Below, piece by piece: positions 24,654 through 33,314 of a DNA stretch of 47,930 bases. How positions within the stretch are numbered: the first letter of the stretch is position 1; each line of letters starts with the position of its first letter. This DNA comes from Streptomyces sp. NRRL S-31. GTDB lineage: Bacteria > Actinomycetota > Actinomycetes > Streptomycetales > Streptomycetaceae. The notes beneath the pieces are model-generated. The model was not told where the DNA came from and ran no database searches. It was given only the letters and a program-made list of their open reading frames with translations. Both the position numbers and the translations under genes were made by a program. The stretch is from NCBI RefSeq assembly GCF_000718775.1, contig NZ_JOCB01000063.1, forward strand, positions 1-47,930, written 5' to 3'.

Positions 24654-25337
24654 ATGTACGAACTGAAGAACGTCACCAAGCGCTACACCCGGGGCAAGGA
24701 CACCGTGCACGCCCTGGACGGAGTCGACCTCACCATCCCCGACGGCGACCGGCTCGTCATCCAGGGCCCCACCGGCGGCGGGAAGTCCACCCTCCTCCAG
24801 ATGCTCGGCGGTCTCGACCGTCCCAGCTCCGGCGAGGTGATGCTGGACGGCACCGACCTGGCCGGGCTGAGCGAGGCCCGGCTGACCAGGCTGCGCAGCG
24901 AGAGCATCGGCTTCGTCTTCCAGTCCTTCAACCTCATCCCGACGCTCACCGCCCAGGAGAACGTCGAGACCGCCCTCGTCCCGCTCGGCGTCAAGGCCGG
25001 GGAACGCCGGGAACGCGCCGCCGACGCGCTGGACTCCGTCGGTCTCGGGGAACGCCTCGGTCATCTCCCCGGTGAGATGTCCGGAGGACAGCAGCAGCGC
25101 GTCGCGATCGCCCGCGCCCTGGTGAAGAAGCCCAAGGTGCTGCTGGCCGACGAACCGACCGGCAACCTCGACGAGGGCATGCGGGACGAGATCATGGACG
25201 TGCTGGAACGCCTGTGGAAGGAGCGCGGGCTGACGTTCATCATGGTCACCCACGACTCCACGCTGGCGAGGAAGGCCCCGCGGCTGGCGACGTTGCGCAA
25301 GGGCAGGATCACGGTGAAGGAGAACGCCGCCACCTGA
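24654..25337 (+). CDS. ABC transporter ATP-binding protein (MacB/LolD type)
   Basis: A 227-residue ATPase: Walker A GPTGGGKST (40-48), Q-loop FVFQSFNLIPTLTA, signature MSGGQQQR, Walker B VLLADEPTGNLD and switch His in MVTHDS. The LIPTLTAQENV and EPTGNLD segments are typical of the LolD/MacB/FtsE group that pairs with FtsX-like permeases. ATG 24654 follows CAGGAGCC. It forms a two-gene operon with the permease. No accessory membrane-fusion gene is next to it. Confidence 0.94.
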   Translation: MYELKNVTKRYTRGKDTVHALDGVDLTIPDGDRLVIQGPTGGGKSTLLQMLGGLDRPSSGEVMLDGTDLAGLSEARLTRLRSESIGFVFQSFNLIPTLTAQENVETALVPLGVKAGERRERAADALDSVGLGERLGHLPGEMSGGQQQRVAIARALVKKPKVLLADEPTGNLDEGMRDEIMDVLERLWKERGLTFIMVTHDSTLARKAPRLATLRKGRITVKENAAT

Positions 25338-25567
25338 CGGTCCCATAACACCCTTTTCGGCAAAGTGACTTCGCGGTCGTGTAACGGTGTCCAGGACGCC
25401 GCGTAACAGTTCCGGCCGCGCTTTCTCACCGTCCTCTCATCTCTTGAGCCGCGTGATCGCCCCCCGGCATACTTCGTGATCCGGGGGGTTGACGTGCGCG
25501 CGTGCGGGTCCGAACCCGGCCGGGTGAACGGGGAATTCACCCGGTACTCCATCTCCAGGGGAAGAAC
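25338..25567. promoter_or_regulatory. Leader/promoter region of the S8 protease gene
   Basis: 230 bp without a gene. Two gtaac(g/a)(g/t) motifs start at 25381 and 25403, exactly 22 bp (two helical turns) apart, with a related ataac at 25345-25349. They could be tandem activator sites. No clear hairpin terminator for the preceding ABC operon was seen. Confidence 0.35.
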
Positions 25568-28500
25568 TTGCCCAGACAAGTGAGAAAAGCGGCCGCGGCC
25601 ACCATCGCCACGGCCGCGGCAGTCGCCCTCGCGGCGGGTATGACCAGCCCGGCGTCGGCGAAGCCCGCGGGTCCCTCGACGGCGGCCACGGCCGCCTCGA
25701 AGGTCACCGGCAGGCACCATGTCACTCTGATCACCGGGGACCGCGTCGCCCTCGACGCCAAGGGCCGCATCGTCGGTCTGGAGCGGGCCAAGGGCCGTGA
25801 GCACATACCCTTCCAGGTCCGCAAGGCGGCCGGGCACACGCTGGTCGTCCCCGCGGACGCGGCCCGGCTGGTCGCCTCCGGCACGCTGGACCAGCGGCTG
25901 TTCGACATCACCGAGCTGAACAAGGCCGCCACCCGCAAGGCCCAGAAGAACGGCCTGAAGGTCATCGTCGGCTACCGCGGTGCCGCCACGGCCGCCAAGA
26001 CCGACGTCCGCGACGCGGGCATCCTGCGCCGCAGCCTGACGGCGCTCAACGCGGACGCCGTGCAGACCCCGGTCAAGAACACCGCCGGTCTGTGGGACGC
26101 GGTCACCAACGGCGACCGCACCGCCTCCGGCATCGCGCACGTCTGGCTCGACGGCGTCCGCAAGGCCAGCCTTGACAAGTCCGTGCCGCAGATCGGCGCC
26201 CCCACCGCGTGGCAGGCCGGCTACACCGGCAAGGGCGTCAAGGTCGCCGTCCTGGACACCGGTGTGGACACCACCCACCCGGACCTCAAGAACCAGGTGG
26301 TCGAGTCCAGGAACTTCACCACCGCCGCCGACGCCGGCGACCACTTCGGCCACGGCACGCACGTCGCCTCCATCGTGGCGGGCACCGGCGCCAAGTCGGG
26401 CGGCAAGTACAAGGGTGTGGCCCCGGACGCCAAGCTGCTCAACGGCAAGGTGCTGGACGACTCCGGCTTCGGTGACGACTCCGGCATCCTCGCCGGCATG
26501 GAGTGGGCGGCCGCCCAGGGCGCCTCCGTCATCAACCTGAGCCTCGGCGGCTACGACACACCCGGGATCGACCCGCTCGAGGCCGAGGTCAACAAGCTCT
26601 CCGCCGAGAAGGGCGTCCTGTTCGCGATCGCCGCGGGCAACGAGGGCCCCCAGTCGGTCGGTTCGCCCGGCAGCGCGGACGCCGCGCTCACCGTCGGCGC
26701 CGTCGACAAGAAGGACGTACTGGCGGACTTCTCCTCCACCGGCCCCCGCAACGGCGACGGCGCCGTCAAGCCGGACGTCACCGCGCCGGGCGTGGACATC
26801 ACCGCCGCCGCGGCCAAGGGCAGCGTCATCGACCAGGAGGTCGGCGAGAAGCCCGAGGGCTACCTGACCATCTCCGGCACCTCGATGGCCACCCCGCACG
26901 TCGCGGGCGCCGCGGCCATCCTGAAGCAGGAGCACCCCGACTGGGGCTACGCCGAGCTGAAGGGCGCCCTGACCGGCTCCGCCAAGGGCGGCAAGTACAC
27001 CCCCTTCGAGCAGGGCACCGGCCGCATCCAGGTCGACAAGGCCATCAAGCAGTCGATCGTCGCCGACCCGGTGTCGGTGAGCTTCGGCGTGCAGCAGTGG
27101 CCGCACACCGACGACACGCCGGTCACCAAGAAGGTGACCTACCGCAACCTCGGTGACCAGGACGTCACGCTCGCCCTGTCCAGCACCGCCACCGACCCCA
27201 AGGGCGCGACGGCCCCGGCGGGCTTCTTCAAGCTGGGCGCCACCACGCTGACCGTCCCGGCGCACGGCACGGCGGCGGTCGACCTCACCGCCGACACGAA
27301 GCTGGGCGGCAAGGTCGACGGCGCCTACTCCGCGTACGTCACGGCGACGGGCGCCGGCCAGACGGTCCGCACGGCCGCCGCGGTGCAGCGGGAGGTGGAG
27401 TCCTACGACCTCACCCTCAAGCACATCGGCCGGAACGGCAAGCCCACCGGCGACTACTACCCCGACCTGATCGGCTACGCGGGGCTCGGCAAGGACAGTG
27501 CCGTCTCGGTGAGTCCGTCCGCCTCCGGCACGACGACCGTGAGGGTGCCGAAGGGCACTTATCTGTTGAACGACTGGATCACCAAGGATCCGTTGAACTT
27601 CGAGGGCGGCATCGACTGGCTGCTCCAGCCGAAGCTGACCCTCACCAAGAACACGACGGTGACGGTCGACGCCCGTAAGGCCAAGGCCGCCGACATCACC
27701 GTCCCGGACCGCGGCGCCAAGCCGCTCTCCGCGGTGATCGACTACGCGTACGACCCCGCGGGCATCGGCTACGGCATCGGCTTGGGGTCCTTCGCCGACA
27801 TCCGTGTGGGCGCGCTCGGCTCCGAGGTTTCCGGGCTGACCCAGTCCTGGAGCGGCCAGTGGGTCAAGGGCGCCGCCACCGAGTACGACGTGGCGACCAC
27901 CGCCGTCGTCAAGCGGTTCCAGGGCGGCAAGGTCCGCCACTTCAAGGCCGGTGAGCTGGCCACGGTCAAGAACACGGTGGGCGCCTCCGCCCCCGGCAAG
28001 ACCGGCGGTATCACCACGTACGGGGAGTTCCCCAACGACGCGGTCCTGAACACGCCGGTCGAGCAGAAACTGCCGGGCACCCACACGCAATACCTGTCGA
28101 CGTCCGACGGTGTCTACTGGTCGTTCGGTGTCGACCAGTACGGGGGACACGACAAGAGCGGTACGCCGATCAATGAGGCGTACTACACCCTGGGCGTCGG
28201 ACAGAAGCTCAAGGCCGGGAAGACGTACCGGAACACGGTCAACACGGCCGTGTTCGGTCCCCACCTGAACGCGGATTACGGCCTCTTCCGGGACGGAGAC
28301 TCGATCTACGGCCTGGTGCCCCTGTTCGCGGACGGGAAGAAGCACGCCGGCTCGTCGCTGTTCACCTCCGTGAACACCACTCTGTACCGCAACGGCACCA
28401 AGGTCGGATCCAACGACGACCCGCTGTTCGGGGAGAAGTACTTCCAGGTGCCGGCCGGCGACGCCGCCTACAAGCTGACCACCTCGGTCAAGCGGTCCTC

Positions 28501-28879
28501 CAAGTTGTCGACGGCCTCGACGCGCATCGACGCGACCTGGACCTTCCGCTCCAAGAAGCCGGCGAACGGTTACGCCCGACTGCCCGCCTCCGCCGCGCAC
28601 TTCGGGGCCACCACCGGCCTGGACGGCCGGGTCGCGGCCGGCAGGAAGGTCACCTTCCCGGTCACCGTGGAGGGCGCCGCCGCGGGCGGCAACCTGAAGT
28701 CCCTCGCGGTCTACGTCTCCTACGACGGCAAGAAGTTCACCAAGGTCGACGTCCGCGGTGGCAAGATCACGGTGAAGAACCCGGCGAAGAACAAGGCCGT
28801 CTCGTTCCGCGCCAGGATCACCGACAAGAAGGGCAACACGTCGGAGATCACGATCTACAACGCCTACTCCGGCAAGTGA
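25568..28879 (+). CDS. Large secreted S8 (subtilisin-like) serine protease
   Basis: A preproprotein of about 1103 residues. Starting at TTG 25568 (ribosome site aggggaa, 6 nt) gives a standard signal peptide (MPRQVRKAAAATIA... cut after SPASA); GTG 25502 would add 22 unlikely residues. A propeptide of about 170 residues contains the Streptomyces-typical HHVTLITGDRV. The catalytic triad is Asp230 (VAVLDTGVD), His262 (GHGTHVAS) and Ser439 (SGTSMATPHVAG), with oxyanion Asn358 (AAGNEG). After about residue 500 there are about 600 residues of beta-sandwich-like modules (FSVG-type and Ig-like), rich in Lys, Thr and Gly, probably for substrate or wall binding. It should act outside the cell. It is monocistronic with its own terminator. 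Confidence 0.93.
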   Translation: MPRQVRKAAAATIATAAAVALAAGMTSPASAKPAGPSTAATAASKVTGRHHVTLITGDRVALDAKGRIVGLERAKGREHIPFQVRKAAGHTLVVPADAARLVASGTLDQRLFDITELNKAATRKAQKNGLKVIVGYRGAATAAKTDVRDAGILRRSLTALNADAVQTPVKNTAGLWDAVTNGDRTASGIAHVWLDGVRKASLDKSVPQIGAPTAWQAGYTGKGVKVAVLDTGVDTTHPDLKNQVVESRNFTTAADAGDHFGHGTHVASIVAGTGAKSGGKYKGVAPDAKLLNGKVLDDSGFGDDSGILAGMEWAAAQGASVINLSLGGYDTPGIDPLEAEVNKLSAEKGVLFAIAAGNEGPQSVGSPGSADAALTVGAVDKKDVLADFSSTGPRNGDGAVKPDVTAPGVDITAAAAKGSVIDQEVGEKPEGYLTISGTSMATPHVAGAAAILKQEHPDWGYAELKGALTGSAKGGKYTPFEQGTGRIQVDKAIKQSIVADPVSVSFGVQQWPHTDDTPVTKKVTYRNLGDQDVTLALSSTATDPKGATAPAGFFKLGATTLTVPAHGTAAVDLTADTKLGGKVDGAYSAYVTATGAGQTVRTAAAVQREVESYDLTLKHIGRNGKPTGDYYPDLIGYAGLGKDSAVSVSPSASGTTTVRVPKGTYLLNDWITKDPLNFEGGIDWLLQPKLTLTKNTTVTVDARKAKAADITVPDRGAKPLSAVIDYAYDPAGIGYGIGLGSFADIRVGALGSEVSGLTQSWSGQWVKGAATEYDVATTAVVKRFQGGKVRHFKAGELATVKNTVGASAPGKTGGITTYGEFPNDAVLNTPVEQKLPGTHTQYLSTSDGVYWSFGVDQYGGHDKSGTPINEAYYTLGVGQKLKAGKTYRNTVNTAVFGPHLNADYGLFRDGDSIYGLVPLFADGKKHAGSSLFTSVNTTLYRNGTKVGSNDDPLFGEKYFQVPAGDAAYKLTTSVKRSSKLSTASTRIDATWTFRSKKPANGYARLPASAAHFGATTGLDGRVAAGRKVTFPVTVEGAAAGGNLKSLAVYVSYDGKKFTKVDVRGGKITVKNPAKNKAVSFRARITDKKGNTSEITIYNAYSGK

Positions 28880-28906
28880 CCCTCACCAGCCGGACAGCCC
28901 GATGAA

Positions 28907-28945
28907 GAACGGCCCGCGGGAAGCGACACCTCCCGCGGGCCGTTC
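28907..28945 (+). terminator. Terminator hairpin after the S8 protease
   Basis: A perfect 15-bp inverted repeat (gaacggcccgcggga / tcccgcgggccgttc) with a 9-nt loop lies 27 bp past the protease stop and ends 23 bp before the next start. Confidence 0.88.
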
Positions 28946-28968
28946 GCCGATCCGACCCGGGTGCACCC

Positions 28969-29481
28969 GTGACCACCGCCATCACCGCCATGATCACCGC
29001 CGTCGTCGGCGTGCTCGGCACCCTGCTCGCTCCCGTGCTGAGCCAGCGGCACGCGGCCCGGCAGCGGGCCGAGGAAGCCGCCCGGGAGGAGCGCAGACGG
29101 GTCTTCGAGGAGCGGCGGAACGCCTACACCGCGATGAACCGCGCCTCGCGGCAGTTCCACACCCTGCTGAAGGACGCCCTGCACCGCATCCGCGACGGCG
29201 TCTACACCGACCACGACCGCGAGCGGCTGGAGGAGGCCCGCCGGGACTACCGCGACCGGTACGCCGAGGCGCAGATGGTGGTACCCGAGCGCGTCCTGGA
29301 CGCCTCCCGGGCGGTGAACGAGGTCCTCGCCCGCGTCGACGCCGTCGCCAAACGGCTCGACCGGGGCCTGGCCCGCGAGGGGGAGGACGCGCCGTCGGCG
29401 CTGCTGGCCCTGAAGGACGCCGAGCCCCGGCTCACGACGATGCGCCGGCTGATGCGCGCCGACCTCGGCATCGAGGACTAG
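28969..29481 (+). CDS. Short membrane-anchored coiled-coil protein, unknown function
   Basis: A 170-residue protein with an N-terminal helix (TAVVGVLGTLLAPVL, 10-24) that could anchor it, followed almost entirely by charged helix-forming sequence rich in Arg, Glu and Ala (QRHAARQRAEEAAREERRRVFEERR and later LEEARRDYRDRYAEAQ), which predicts long coiled coils. The layout resembles small Streptomyces proteins found near membranes, but no catalytic motif is present. GTG 28969 lies only 23 bp after a terminator, with no clear ribosome site, so a leaderless mRNA is possible. Its end is duplicated in tandem (29458-29503). Convergent with the XRE regulator, 19 bp away. Confidence 0.7.
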   Translation: MTTAITAMITAVVGVLGTLLAPVLSQRHAARQRAEEAAREERRRVFEERRNAYTAMNRASRQFHTLLKDALHRIRDGVYTDHDRERLEEARRDYRDRYAEAQMVVPERVLDASRAVNEVLARVDAVAKRLDRGLAREGEDAPSALLALKDAEPRLTTMRRLMRADLGIED

Positions 29482-29503
29482 CCGACCTCGGTGTCGGGGA
29501 CTA
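29458..29503. repeat. 23-bp duplication spanning the stop codons of two convergent genes
   Basis: gccgacctcggcatcgaggacta (29458-29480, shown split as gccgacctcggcat + cgaggacta) is followed by a copy with four mismatches at 29481-29503. The first copy runs into the TAG stop of the coiled-coil gene; the second supplies the reverse-strand stop of the XRE regulator. Confidence 0.75.
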
Positions 29504-30433
29504 GACGTCCTCGAAGCGGCCCTGAGGCGACGGCACCGCGCGGGTCGCGTCCGTGCCCCAGGCGGCCAGCAGGCGCAGGGACTCGGCGGAGGGGGAGCCG
29601 GGCTCGGCGTGGTAGGTGATCAGGGACTGGTCCGAGTCGTCCGTCAGGCGGAAGCTCTCGAAGTTCAGCGCGAGGTCGCCCACCAGCGGGTGGTGCAGCC
29701 GCTTGACGCCGTGGTTCTTCTCCTTGACGTCGTGCGTGGCCCACAGCCGCCGGAACTCCTCGCTCTTCACGGACAACTCGCCCACCAGCGTCGACAGACG
29801 CGGATCGTCCGGGTAGCAGCCCGCGTCCATGCGCAGCGCGCACACGATGTCGATCGCCTTCTGCTCCCAGTCGACGAACAGCTCGCGGTAGTCCGGGCGC
29901 AGGAAGACCAGCCGGGCCCAGTTCCGCTCGCCGGACGGCAGCTCCGCCCAGTCGCCGAAGAGGGCCGCCGCCATCCGGTTCCAGGCGAGGATCTCCGAGC
30001 GCCGGCCCGCGATGTACGCCGGGACGCCGTCCAGGCTGTCGAGCAGCTGGCGCAGCGCCGGCCGCACCTGCTGCTGGCGTCCCGCCGGCTTCTTCTTGTG
30101 CGCCTTCGGCTTCGCCAGGTGGGTCAGGTGCGCGTGCTCGGCGTCCGACAGCCGCAGGGCCCGGGCGATGGAGTCCAGCACCTCCGCCGAGACGTTCCGG
30201 CCGTTGCCCTGCTCGAGCCGTGTGTAGTACGCCACCGACACCCCGGCCAGCTGCGCCAGCTCCTCCCGGCGCAGCCCGGGCACCCGCCGGTGCCGTCCGA
30301 ACCCGGCCAGGCCCACGTCCTCCGGCTTCAGCCGGGCCCGCCGGCTGCGCAGGAACTCGCTCAGCTCCGCGCGCCGGTCCAAGGTCCGGCCGGTGGCGGA
30401 CGCTCCGCCCGGCTGCTCGTCCCTGCTGTCCAT
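29501..30433 (-). CDS. XRE-type regulator with MmyB-like ligand-binding domain
   Basis: A 310-residue regulator. The helix-turn-helix begins after a Streptomyces-typical lead-in (LSEFLRSRRARLKPEDVGL, then RRVPGLRREELAQLAGVSVAYYTRLEQG), the classic form of the HTH_31/MmyB family. Residues about 130-290 form the MmyB-like ligand-binding domain (AYIAGRRSEILAWNRMAAALFGDW, HHPLVGDLALNFESFRL), thought to bind a lipid-like ligand. Such genes usually control a divergent oxidoreductase; here a zinc alcohol dehydrogenase is divergent across 168 bp. ATG 30433 places the HTH about 50 residues in. A near-perfect 20-bp palindrome 12 bp upstream of the start is a likely autoregulatory site. Confidence 0.9.
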   Translation of the reverse strand: MDSRDEQPGGASATGRTLDRRAELSEFLRSRRARLKPEDVGLAGFGRHRRVPGLRREELAQLAGVSVAYYTRLEQGNGRNVSAEVLDSIARALRLSDAEHAHLTHLAKPKAHKKKPAGRQQQVRPALRQLLDSLDGVPAYIAGRRSEILAWNRMAAALFGDWAELPSGERNWARLVFLRPDYRELFVDWEQKAIDIVCALRMDAGCYPDDPRLSTLVGELSVKSEEFRRLWATHDVKEKNHGVKRLHHPLVGDLALNFESFRLTDDSDQSLITYHAEPGSPSAESLRLLAAWGTDATRAVPSPQGRFEDV

Positions 30434-30444
30434 ACGCCCAGTAT

Positions 30445-30464
30445 TCCTGGTCGTACGTCCAGGA
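30445..30464. promoter_or_regulatory. 20-bp palindrome, likely operator of the XRE regulator
   Basis: TCCTGG-TCGTACGT-CCAGGA has perfect 6-bp arms, and its centre is also nearly symmetric (18 of 20 bases obey the dyad). It lies 12 bp upstream of the regulator's ATG in the space shared with the divergent alcohol dehydrogenase, where binding could control both promoters. Confidence 0.6.
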
Positions 30465-30601
30465 GCCTGACCTCGCTGGTGGTAGGCACGGCAGTCGTAC
30501 GCAGAGCCGGGGACTGGGTGGTGCCACGGATCGGGGGCACCCTGGAGCAGTACCCGGTGGAAGGCAACCGGGCACACGACCCTCGCTAGGAGATCCCCGG
30601 C

Positions 30602-31645
30602 ATGACCACTGTTGCTGCTTACGCCGCGCCCGCACCGAAGGCCCCGCTGGAGCGGACCACCATCGAGCGGCGCGCGGTCGGCGAGTTCGACGTCCTGATC
30701 GACATCAAGTTCGCCGGTATCTGCCACTCCGACATCCACCAGGCCCAGGACGGCTGGCGCCCCGGCATCTTCCCGATGGTCCCCGGCCACGAGATAGCGG
30801 GTGTCGTCGCCGAGGTCGGCTCTGGTGTGACCAAGTACGCCGTCGGCGACCGGGTGGGCGTCGGCTGCATGGTCGACTCCTGCCGGGAGTGCGACAACTG
30901 CAAGGCCGGTCTGGAGCAGTACTGCACCGGCGGCGGCCCGACCTGGACCTACAACGACACCGGCAAGGACGGCGAGCCCACCTACGGCGGCTACTCCGAG
31001 AAGATCGTCGTCGACGAGAACTACGTCGTGCGCATCCCCGAGGGCCTGTCGCTGGACGTGGCCGCGCCGCTGCTCTGCGCGGGCGTCACCACGTACTCGC
31101 CCCTCAGGCACTGGAACGCCGGTCCCGGCAAGAAGGTCGCCGTCGTCGGACTGGGCGGCCTCGGCCACATGGGCGTCAAGATCGCGCACGCGCTCGGTGC
31201 CGAGGTGACCGTCCTGTCGCAGTCCCTGCGCAAGAAGGACGACGGCCTCAAGCTGGGTGCCGACCACTACCACGCCACCAGTGACCCGGAGACCTTCGAG
31301 AAGCTGGCGGGCACCTTCGACATCATCCTGAACACCGTCTCGGCGCCGCTGGACTTCTCCGCGTACGCCTCCCTGCTGCGCACGGACGGCACCATGGTGA
31401 ACGTCGGCCTGCCCGAGGAGCCGGTGCAGATCGTGCTCCAGTCGCTCTTCGGCCACCGCCGCAGCATCAGCAGCTCCGGCATCGGCGGCATCGCCGAGAC
31501 CCAGGAGATGCTGGACTTCTGCGCCGAGCACGGCCTGGGCGCGGAGATCGAGCTGATCGACGCCGACCGGATCAACGAGGCGTACGAGCGGGTGCAGGCC
31601 AGCGACGTCCGCTACCGCTTCGTGATCGACACCGCCACCATCTGA
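30602..31645 (+). CDS. Zinc-dependent alcohol dehydrogenase (cinnamyl/YahK-like, NADP type likely)
   Basis: A 347-residue medium-chain dehydrogenase interconverting alcohols and aldehydes. Catalytic zinc ligands are Cys41 (GICHSDIH), His63-Glu64 (GHE) and Cys159 (LLCAG); structural zinc uses Cys94, Cys97, Cys100 and Cys108 ([15 protein letters not shown]). The Rossmann loop is GLGGLGHMG (183-191). The HSD after Cys41 and the LRHWN segment are typical of the cinnamyl-alcohol-dehydrogenase branch, which usually has broad aldehyde-reductase activity with NADPH. ATG 30602 follows AGGAGAT. The divergent XRE/MmyB-type gene probably regulates it. Confidence 0.93.
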   Translation: MTTVAAYAAPAPKAPLERTTIERRAVGEFDVLIDIKFAGICHSDIHQAQDGWRPGIFPMVPGHEIAGVVAEVGSGVTKYAVGDRVGVGCMVDSCRECDNCKAGLEQYCTGGGPTWTYNDTGKDGEPTYGGYSEKIVVDENYVVRIPEGLSLDVAAPLLCAGVTTYSPLRHWNAGPGKKVAVVGLGGLGHMGVKIAHALGAEVTVLSQSLRKKDDGLKLGADHYHATSDPETFEKLAGTFDIILNTVSAPLDFSAYASLLRTDGTMVNVGLPEEPVQIVLQSLFGHRRSISSSGIGGIAETQEMLDFCAEHGLGAEIELIDADRINEAYERVQASDVRYRFVIDTATI

Positions 31646-31654
31646 CCGACGGCC

Positions 31655-31685
31655 CGCCGGCCGGTGCCCCGGGCGCCGGCCGGCG
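31655..31685. terminator. Bidirectional terminator-like hairpin
   Basis: A 10-bp perfect stem (cgccggccgg / ccggccggcg) with an 11-nt loop lies between the convergent alcohol dehydrogenase (10 bp away) and the S51-like gene (20 bp away). Confidence 0.6.
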
Positions 31686-31704
31686 CCGCGGGACCGGGCC
31701 CGCG

Positions 31705-32430
31705 CTACCGCGCACCGAACGCCTCCCCGGCGCCGTACGCCCGCACGGTCACACTCCCCCCGGAGGCCGGCCGCACCACGTGGACCCGCCCGGCCCCGGC
31801 CACCCGGGCCGTGTCGCCGTCCACCGTGAGCAGGGTGTTCTCGTCCACCGCGACCCCGTACGGCACCTCCCGCCGGCCGACCGCCGCGACCAGCCGCGCC
31901 AGCGTCCCCCACTGCGCCGCGTGCACGTCCACCGCGAACGGCACCAGCCCGAGCCCGGCCCGCACCTCGACCTCCGCCAGGTCCTCGCCGGTCTCCTCCG
32001 GACACACCGGCACCCCGTCCACCAGCCACCCGCCGACCACGGCCCGCCGCGCCGCCACCGCGGCACCGGCGGAGAAGCCCGCGTACGGCACACCGCGCGC
32101 GGCCAGCAGCTCCGGCAGCCGCTCCCGGCAGTCCGCGAGCGCCTCCTGGTACGCGGGCGTGAGCCCACCGCACACCAGCAGTCCGTCGATCCCCGCCAGC
32201 GCGGTCTCCGGCTCGAACCGGCCGCCGAGCGGCAGAAGCAGGGGGACCGGCGCGCACTTCGGCCCGGCCCCCCGCAACGCACCGGCGTACCGCTCGAACT
32301 GCGCGGCCCCGTCCCCCTCGTCGACGATCAGGCACCCGATCCGCCGCTCGCCGCGCGCCTCGCGCAGAAACGGCGCGTACACCTCGGCGCGGTCCCACCC
32401 GCCACCGATCAGGAACGTACGACTGCCCAT
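31705..32430 (-). CDS. Type 1 glutamine amidotransferase-like / peptidase S51 family protein
   Basis: A 241-residue cytosolic protein of the peptidase E/cyanophycinase fold. The nucleophile elbow is [10 protein letters not shown] (GxSAG, Ser near 127) and [14 protein letters not shown] (near 176) holds the expected catalytic His, as in the DxHFxQRGR motif of S51 peptidases, though the flanking FSQR residues are changed. The N-terminal FLIGGGWD and [15 protein letters not shown] match the family. Known members cut Asp-X dipeptides or cyanophycin; the substrate here is unknown. ATG 32430 has AAGGGGTGGGC directly 5'; the frame extends 9 codons further. No cyanophycin synthetase is nearby. Confidence 0.8.
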   Translation of the reverse strand: MGSRTFLIGGGWDRAEVYAPFLREARGERRIGCLIVDEGDGAAQFERYAGALRGAGPKCAPVPLLLPLGGRFEPETALAGIDGLLVCGGLTPAYQEALADCRERLPELLAARGVPYAGFSAGAAVAARRAVVGGWLVDGVPVCPEETGEDLAEVEVRAGLGLVPFAVDVHAAQWGTLARLVAAVGRREVPYGVAVDENTLLTVDGDTARVAGAGRVHVVRPASGGSVTVRAYGAGEAFGAR

Positions 32431-32559
32431 GCCCACCCCTTCGCGCTTTCCCGGCAAAGGGGTGAATCTACGGCGCGGCGGCCGACGCCGTCGCCTGATT
32501 TACGCGGACCACGGCCGGGCACACGCGAGGGCGGTGTGCCCGGCCGGCGACCGGTGGCG

Positions 32560-33225
32560 TCAGCCCGCGGCCCGGGCCAGTCCGACCGGGCAGGACACGC
32601 CCGTGCCGCCCAGCCCGCAGTAGCCCGCCGGGTTCTTGTCCAGGTACTGCTGGTGGTAGTCCTCGGCCGGGTGGAAGGTGCGGCCCTCGGCCGGGAGGAT
32701 CTCCGTGGTGATCGTGCCGTAGCCGGAGGCGGTCAGTACCTTCTGGTAGGCCGCGCGGGAGGCGTCCGCCGCCGCGGCCTGCTCCGGGGTGTGGGTGTAG
32801 ATCGCCGAACGGTACTGGGTGCCCACGTCGTTGCCCTGGCGGAAGCCCTGGGTGGGGTTGTGCGACTCCCAGAAGGTCTTCAGCAACTGGTCGTAGGAGA
32901 TCAGCGACGGGTCGTAGACCACCCGGACCACCTCCGTGTGGCCGGTCAGCCCGGAGCAGACCTCCTCGTAGGTCGGGTTCTCGGTGTAGCCGCCCTGATA
33001 GCCCACCAGGGTCGTGTACACGCCCGCCGGGAGCCGCCAGAACGTGCGCTCCGCGCCCCAGAAGCAGCCCAGGGCGAAGTCGGCCGTCTCCAGGCCCTCG
33101 GGGTAGGGGCCGAGGAGCGGCGTGCCGAGGACGGTGTGGCGGTCGGGAACGGTGTAGGCGGGCACGGGGCGGCCCTTGAGCGCCTGCTCGGGGGTGGGCA
33201 GCTGGGGCGTGCGGCCGAAGAGCAT
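32560..33225 (-). CDS. msrA: Peptide methionine sulfoxide reductase A
   Basis: A 221-residue repair enzyme reducing methionine-S-sulfoxide in proteins. The catalytic loop is [10 protein letters not shown] with Cys54, followed by [60 protein letters not shown] and a resolving-Cys region near the C-terminus ([15 protein letters not shown]). The 45-residue lead is the usual Streptomyces form. ATG 33225 has GGGAGAA 3-4 nt 5'. The gene is 89 bp downstream of the helical-repeat membrane gene on the same strand and may end that transcript. Confidence 0.95.
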   Translation of the reverse strand: MLFGRTPQLPTPEQALKGRPVPAYTVPDRHTVLGTPLLGPYPEGLETADFALGCFWGAERTFWRLPAGVYTTLVGYQGGYTENPTYEEVCSGLTGHTEVVRVVYDPSLISYDQLLKTFWESHNPTQGFRQGNDVGTQYRSAIYTHTPEQAAAADASRAAYQKVLTASGYGTITTEILPAEGRTFHPAEDYHQQYLDKNPAGYCGLGGTGVSCPVGLARAAG

Positions 33226-33314
33226 GGGTTCTCCCTGTCGGTCGGAGAAGGGGTGCCGGCGCCTCGGCGGAGCCGGCATCCCCTCAACACCCCTGACAGC
33301 CCGGCGCATTCCGC

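Noticed and set aside
25061..28600. 1179-residue open frame antisense to the ABC ATPase and S8 protease
   Set aside because: It crosses two genes with intact catalytic motifs on the other strand and has the composition of a mirror frame, so it is a codon-bias artefact.
21755..29481. Island, phage or natural-product cluster
   Set aside because: Base composition and codon use match the neighbours, gene order fits the Streptomyces core, and there is no integrase, transposase or synthase.
30600..32398. Long minus-strand frame fused to the XRE regulator upstream
   Set aside because: The 5' part is antisense to the alcohol dehydrogenase and out of frame with the S51-like gene. The regulator's own ATG at 30433 gives a normal protein.
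31705..32430. Cyanophycin metabolism locus
   Set aside because: The S51-like fold includes cyanophycinase, but the active-site flanks differ and no cyanophycin synthetase gene is adjacent.
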